From Spirochaetaceae bacterium (GTDB taxonomy: Bacteria > Spirochaetota > Spirochaetia > Treponematales > Treponemataceae), in the NCBI GenBank assembly GCA_017618015.1, contig JAFZVC010000065.1, positions 1 through 64,000 of the forward strand: a stretch of DNA of 64,000 nucleotides, written 5' to 3'. Shown in pieces: positions 60,042 through 64,000 of this stretch (the stretch's first letter is position 1; each line of letters opens with the position of its first letter). A program made the translations under genes and the position numbers. Under the pieces are notes generated by a model. It ran no database searches, was not told the DNA's origin, and saw only the letters and a program-made list of their open reading frames with translations.

Positions 60042-60866
60042 TTATGCTTGGCTTTTGGTTCTTGTTTCGAGAGATTCCAAAAGTTTTTCCAAAGGAATTC
60101 CCATATCATTTGCGGCAGTTTCAGGACTGGCATTGTATTTATTGACAAGTGTAATAGCAGCTTCGAGCTTAGCTTCTTCTTTGCCCTCTTCTTTGCCACG
60201 CCTAAACTCGTAAGCTTTCTGTCTTTCCCATTCCATATACTGCCTCTTATACTCATTGTTTCGCTTGGCATCCTCAGTCAGATGTGCCACCCTGTCCGTG
60301 AATGCATTGGAACTTTCGTTCCCCCTCACAAGACGCATGAATGCTTTCTGTTCCTCATTCAAAAGTTTATCACAGTTTGTCGAAATGAAAAAGTATTTTA
60401 ACGCTCGGTCGCCAAGCGGAACGGACGTGTCCTGACGGCAAAGGTTCTCGAAAGTGTATACTGGCAAACCTTTATTGAAAATATCAGGAATACAGATAAA
60501 AATGACGTATGAGTTCTTCAAATCCTTGTATTCATCTCCAGCTTTTAGACTGTCAATATCCATAGCCCCCTGATAATACCGCGCACGTTCCGGTAATTCC
60601 AAGGTATCGGTGGACTGCATCTCAATGTCAAAAACCTGGTTTGAGTTTTTTGCGTACACGTCGAGCCTAATTCCTTTGCTCCGCCAGTCGATGTTGATGA
60701 CTTCCTGGGTGTTCATGTCGATTTTGTCAATTTCCATCTCCAAAAGGATTTCAAGCAATTGCTTACACACATCTGGATTATCGTGCATTACTTTGTAGAA
60801 CAAAAAATTATTTGCAATCGTAGCCTGTTCCCACTTTTCTTCCAAAGTCAATTCTTTCTCATTCAT
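60042..60866 (-). CDS. Rpn-family PD-(D/E)XK protein (putative transposase), copy 2
   Basis: The 274-residue protein from ATG 60866 (AGAGG site) resembles copy 1 along its whole length: LTLEEKWEQATIANNFLFYKVM, KGIRLDVYAKNSNQVFDIEMQ with the nuclease residues, LELPERARYYQGAMDIDSLKAG. The C-terminus differs: GKEEGKEEAKLEAAITLVNKYNAS in place of the helical end of copy 1. It is oriented opposite to copy 1. It may be a recent or old duplication flanking the giant lipoprotein gene. Confidence 0.9.
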   Translation of the reverse strand: MNEKELTLEEKWEQATIANNFLFYKVMHDNPDVCKQLLEILLEMEIDKIDMNTQEVINIDWRSKGIRLDVYAKNSNQVFDIEMQSTDTLELPERARYYQGAMDIDSLKAGDEYKDLKNSYVIFICIPDIFNKGLPVYTFENLCRQDTSVPLGDRALKYFFISTNCDKLLNEEQKAFMRLVRGNESSNAFTDRVAHLTEDAKRNNEYKRQYMEWERQKAYEFRRGKEEGKEEAKLEAAITLVNKYNASPETAANDMGIPLEKLLESLETRTKSQA

Positions 60867-61034
60867 AAGAAAACCTCTCATAACCAAAAATATCTAGGAC
60901 ATTTAAAAAAATGCCCTACATCTTTATTATTGCTTTTGGATGCCGGGTTTTACGAACTTTTCGCGGGAAAAACCAGAAAATTCGTTTTTTTTGCCCTCCA
61001 CGTTTTGCGCACCAAAACATCGCGTGACAAAAAG

Positions 61035-61063
61035 TTGCTGATTTTAACTTTTGCCACTATAAT
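61035..61063 (+). promoter_or_regulatory. Promoter, leaderless type, of nudC
   Basis: TTGCTG (61035-61040), 17 bp, perfect TATAAT (61058-61063), then TTACGC and the ATG at 61070. Confidence 0.65.
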
Positions 61064-61069
61064 TTACGC

Positions 61070-61867
61070 ATGAGTATGACGCATTATTTTGAGGACGCTA
61101 TAACTGATTTTTTCTTCATCTTCCACGGGAACTGTATCCTCGTTAAGAAGCGGAGTAACGCCGGCGGCCTTGCGCACGAACTGCCGGATGCGAATATATA
61201 CAAAAAGTGCGTCGATTATCAGGTTGCAAAAGACTGGTTCGCCGAGCCGCAAAACCGTTACGCAGCCATGACGCTTGCAGAACCACAGCCAGTCCCGCAA
61301 GGCTACGAATGGGAACCTCTACGCTCGCTGTTCGCGGCAGAGCATCCGGCAGCCCCACTAGCCGCAAGAGCCGCCGGTATCGCAAATTGGCGGCAGAACA
61401 CGCGTTTTTGCAGCAGTTGCGGCGGCCCGCTCTCCGATGACAAATACGAAACCGCGCGTGTTTGTACGCTTTGCGGACGCGAGTTTTTTCCGTCGCTCTC
61501 GCCGTGCATCATCGTGCTTGTAAAAAAAGAGGGCAAACTGCTTTTGGCGCGCCACAAACAGCGCAACACAAACCTGTACACATGTCTGGCGGGCTACATG
61601 GAGCCCGGCGAAACAATTGAACAGTGCGTGGAGCGCGAAGTTTTTGAGGAAACAGGCATAAAAGTAAAGAACATACGCTATGCGAAAAGCCAGTCGTGGC
61701 CTTTCCCCGACCAGCTTATGATCGGATGCCACGCCGAATACGAATCAGGTGAAATAAAAGTTCAGCAGGAAGAGATTCACGAGGCACTTTGGTTTTCAGC
61801 AGATGAACTGCCACAGATTCCGCCACCCGGCTCACTCGCATGGGAACTGATAACGGGGAAAATATAA
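61070..61867 (+). CDS. nudC: NAD+ diphosphatase (NudC-type Nudix hydrolase)
   Basis: The 265-residue protein cleaves NAD(H), and in relatives NAD-capped RNA, to NMN and AMP. A four-cysteine zinc site is seen (FCSSCGG ... VCTLCGR), followed by the Nudix box GYMEPGETIEQCVEREVFEETGI with all canonical residues and the NudC signature SQSWPFPDQLM. ATG 61070 lies 6 nt after a TATAAT box, without a ribosome site. Confidence 0.95.
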   Translation: MSMTHYFEDAITDFFFIFHGNCILVKKRSNAGGLAHELPDANIYKKCVDYQVAKDWFAEPQNRYAAMTLAEPQPVPQGYEWEPLRSLFAAEHPAAPLAARAAGIANWRQNTRFCSSCGGPLSDDKYETARVCTLCGREFFPSLSPCIIVLVKKEGKLLLARHKQRNTNLYTCLAGYMEPGETIEQCVEREVFEETGIKVKNIRYAKSQSWPFPDQLMIGCHAEYESGEIKVQQEEIHEALWFSADELPQIPPPGSLAWELITGKI

Positions 61868-62016
61868 ACTTTTCGACGAAATAGGCGACGCGCGTTTTTC
61901 TGAGCCGAAGAGCAGTGAACTTGTGATCGCGCATTAAATCCAGCGAGAGCACTGTCCAACGCTTTTGAGTTTAATTAATTGTGCAAGAATATATCGTTAT
62001 GTCCGCCGTTAGAACA

Positions 62017-62328
62017 TTACCGTTTCATCATAAAAACGCACGTAATCCCGACAAGCATCGAAAGGAAAAGAACGACCAGCACTGCTGTTCTTGCCGCCGG
62101 GAAAAGCTGCACGATTACGACGGACGCGACCATTAGGAACGCGACGACGAACAGGAATATGCCCGCCGCCTTGCCGATTTTGCGCACAGAATCGCTTTTT
62201 TTATCTTCTTCCGAAAGCTTTTTGTAGCCCGCAATCAGTTCAAGAAATTTTCCGCGAACAAGGAAAACGCCGAGCACGATGAAAAGAAGAGAAAGAATTG
62301 CTGTTAAACCTATAGTTAGTGCCGCCAT
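62017..62328 (-). CDS. DUF3784-like small membrane protein
   Basis: The 103-residue protein has three membrane helices (about 5-24, 53-72, 78-100) and the segment LVRGKFLELIAGYKKLSEEDK typical of DUF3784, which is common in Firmicutes and Treponema. Function is unknown. It lies 51 bp after the acyl-CoA synthetase stop on the same strand, with no terminator in between. The stretch 61868-62016 downstream holds no gene or clear signal. Confidence 0.75.
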   Translation of the reverse strand: MAALTIGLTAILSLLFIVLGVFLVRGKFLELIAGYKKLSEEDKKSDSVRKIGKAAGIFLFVVAFLMVASVVIVQLFPAARTAVLVVLFLSMLVGITCVFMMKR

Positions 62329-62379
62329 ATTACCTAATACCCCGCATTACAGGTTTTTTGCTCAGTGCTCCCGCCAACA

Positions 62380-64000
62380 TCACTCCAAGCCCAAAACTTC
62401 TTTTCTGTACTTGGTACCGAGCTCGGTGAGCTTGAACTTCTGGATTTTGCCGCTTCCGGTCATCGGGAATTCGTCAAGGAACATTATGAGCTGCGGCCAC
62501 TTAAACTTCGAAATCTTTCCGCGGCAATACTCAATAACATCCTCTTCTTTGAGCGTCATTCCCTCGTGCAGAATGATAAACGCACCCGTAATCTCGCCGT
62601 ATTTCTTGTCTTTTACGGCGGCAACCTGAATATCCTTTATCTGCGGCATCTGAATCAGGAATTCCTCGATTTCGCGCGGATAAATATTCTCGCCGCCACG
62701 GATAATCATGTCCTTTATGCGGCCTGTGATGCGGTAATTGCCGTCCTCATCCTTAACGCCAAGGTCACCCGAATGAAGGTAACCGTTTTTATCGATAGTC
62801 TCTGCCGTCGCTTCGGGCATCTTGTAATAGCCCTTCATAACGTTCCAGCCTTTGCAGCACATCTCGCCCTGCACTCCTACCGGACATTCCTTTCCAGTCT
62901 CTGGATCAAGAACCTTAACGTCAATGCCCTCGAACGCGTCACCGACAGTATTAGCCTTAACCTCAACGGTGTCGTTCCAGTGGCTCTGCGTCATTCCAGG
63001 GCTCGATTCCGTAAGTCCGTAGACAGACGTAATTTCCGGCATGTGCATCTTATCGATAACCGTTTTCATAAGCTCGACAGGAACGCCGGAGCCAGCCATA
63101 ATACCGGTACGGAGCGATGACATGTCGAACATGCTGAACATCGGGTGGTTAAGTTCCGCTATGAACATCGTCGGAACGCCGTATAGCGACGTGCATTTTT
63201 CTTTTTGGATGGAAGCCAGAGCCACGAGCGGGTCAAAGCTTTCGAGCAGAACGTGCGTCGCGCCGTGAGTCAGAACAGCCATAACGCCAAGGACAATGCC
63301 GAAGCAGTGGAAAAGAGGAACGAGCAGGCACAAACGGTCGTTTTCCGTGTAGCGCATGCGCTCGCCGATGATGAATCCATCGTTAACGATATTGTAGCTC
63401 GTAAGCATAACGCCTTTCGGGAATCCTGTCGTACCGGACGTGTACTGCATATTAACGACGTCGTGCGGAGAAACGGTCCTTTCTATTTCGTGGATAATCT
63501 CGATATCAACATGCTGTCCGAGCAAAAGAAGCTCCGGTGTGGAATAAAGCCCGCGGAATTTCTCTGGTCCCATGAAAACAACGTTCTTAAGGCATGGGAA
63601 TCTTTCTGATTTAAGGCAGCCGCGCTCGTATGTATCAAGCTCTGGAACAAGCTCCTTAATCATCTGGACGTAGTTAGAGTCCTTCATTCCGTCGGAAAGG
63701 CAGAGCACCTTAAGATCTGACTGCTTAACAAGATATTCCAGCTCATGAAGTTTGTAGCTTGTGTTTACGGTGACGGCAACAGCCCCAAGACGCGCACACG
63801 CGAACATGTACGTAAGCCAGTCCGGAACGTTCGTAGCCCATATACCAAGATTGTCGCCTTTTCGTACACCGATTGCGTACAATCCGCAGGCAAGGTTGTC
63901 AACACGCTTGTCAAATTCCGCGTACGTGAATCGTAGGTCCCTGTCGGCATAAACCATGAATTCGTGGTCTGGATTAGCCGCTGTTTTTTGTCGCAGCAGC
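62380..64000 (-). CDS. Acyl-CoA synthetase (AMP-forming), truncated at the right edge
   Basis: The visible 540 residues include the adenylation motifs [75 protein letters not shown] and a C-terminal [10 protein letters not shown] with the catalytic Lys. The frame is open beyond the ATG at 63957 to the last base, where [19 protein letters not shown] reads as normal family sequence; the true start is therefore outside the window. Substrate is probably a fatty or short-chain acid; a FadD/FadK-like medium-chain role is a guess. Confidence 0.93.
   Translation of the reverse strand, partial: LLRQKTAANPDHEFMVYADRDLRFTYAEFDKRVDNLACGLYAIGVRKGDNLGIWATNVPDWLTYMFACARLGAVAVTVNTSYKLHELEYLVKQSDLKVLCLSDGMKDSNYVQMIKELVPELDTYERGCLKSERFPCLKNVVFMGPEKFRGLYSTPELLLLGQHVDIEIIHEIERTVSPHDVVNMQYTSGTTGFPKGVMLTSYNIVNDGFIIGERMRYTENDRLCLLVPLFHCFGIVLGVMAVLTHGATHVLLESFDPLVALASIQKEKCTSLYGVPTMFIAELNHPMFSMFDMSSLRTGIMAGSGVPVELMKTVIDKMHMPEITSVYGLTESSPGMTQSHWNDTVEVKANTVGDAFEGIDVKVLDPETGKECPVGVQGEMCCKGWNVMKGYYKMPEATAETIDKNGYLHSGDLGVKDEDGNYRITGRIKDMIIRGGENIYPREIEEFLIQMPQIKDIQVAAVKDKKYGEITGAFIILHEGMTLKEEDVIEYCRGKISKFKWPQLIMFLDEFPMTGSGKIQKFKLTELGTKYRKEVLGLE

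Noticed and set aside
1-64000. tRNA, rRNA and known riboswitch genes
   Set aside because: I looked for cloverleaf ends, rRNA blocks and common riboswitch cores in the intergenic regions and saw none; a covariance search would be needed to be certain.

Overview
The window reads as spirochaete DNA, most likely a gut- or rumen-type Treponema. The evidence is a V-type ATPase operon in place of an F-type one, a PnrA/TmpC-like (BMP family) nucleoside lipoprotein with its ABC transporter, many lipoproteins with short lipoboxes, BspA-like leucine-rich and InlB-type repeat proteins, and Rpn-type PD-(D/E)XK genes. This is inferred from gene content; no rRNA or tRNA gene was seen.

Layout. 0-3.8 kb: IS3-type element end, beta-helix protein, PHP phosphoesterase, DUF4867 protein. 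3.9-8.1 kb: an Asp/Tyr-repeat secreted protein overlapping glnA, then two lipoproteins. 8.1-15.3 kb (minus): heterodimeric ABC exporter, GGDEF-EAL protein, HtrA protease. 15.5-22.5 kb: AT-richer accessory island with a DUF3791/DUF3990 module between 33-bp direct repeats, an XRE regulator, two repeat lipoproteins, three unknown genes and a PIN toxin-antitoxin pair. 22.6-34.6 kb (minus): map, J-domain protein, unknown protein, UspA, the nine-gene V-ATPase set (D, B, A, E, F, K, I, C, G/H-like), a PTS IIA protein and secG. 34.7-38.5 kb (plus): DUF6062 protein, flavin reductase, a lipoprotein behind a poly-G promoter, galT. 38.5-41.9 kb: second accessory patch (XRE/PemK pair, decayed gene, lipoprotein, GNAT). 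41.9-47.4 kb (minus): tsaD, YibQ-like deacetylase, an alternative sigma factor, leuA. 47.5-54.4 kb: chemotaxis receptor and BMP-family nucleoside ABC system. 54.5-60.9 kb: a 1444-residue beta-helix lipoprotein between two Rpn paralogues. 61-64 kb: nudC, DUF3784 protein and an acyl-CoA synthetase cut by the right edge.

Regulation is the richest part. (1) Nine genes have a -35/-10 pair whose -10 box ends only 6 or 7 nt before the ATG with no Shine-Dalgarno, which points to frequent leaderless transcription; two more (6255, 41435) have only the -10 part of this pattern. (2) The RpoS-sized sigma factor has an exact-looking sigma-54 -24/-12 promoter, recalling the Borrelia RpoN-RpoS cascade. (3) A lipoprotein promoter carries nine G residues between -35 and -10, the layout known for phase-variable tpr genes of T. 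pallidum. (4) The toxin-antitoxin-like modules carry palindromes over their own promoters.

All calls come from reading the sequence; no database search was possible, so family names rest on recognised motifs and organisation.
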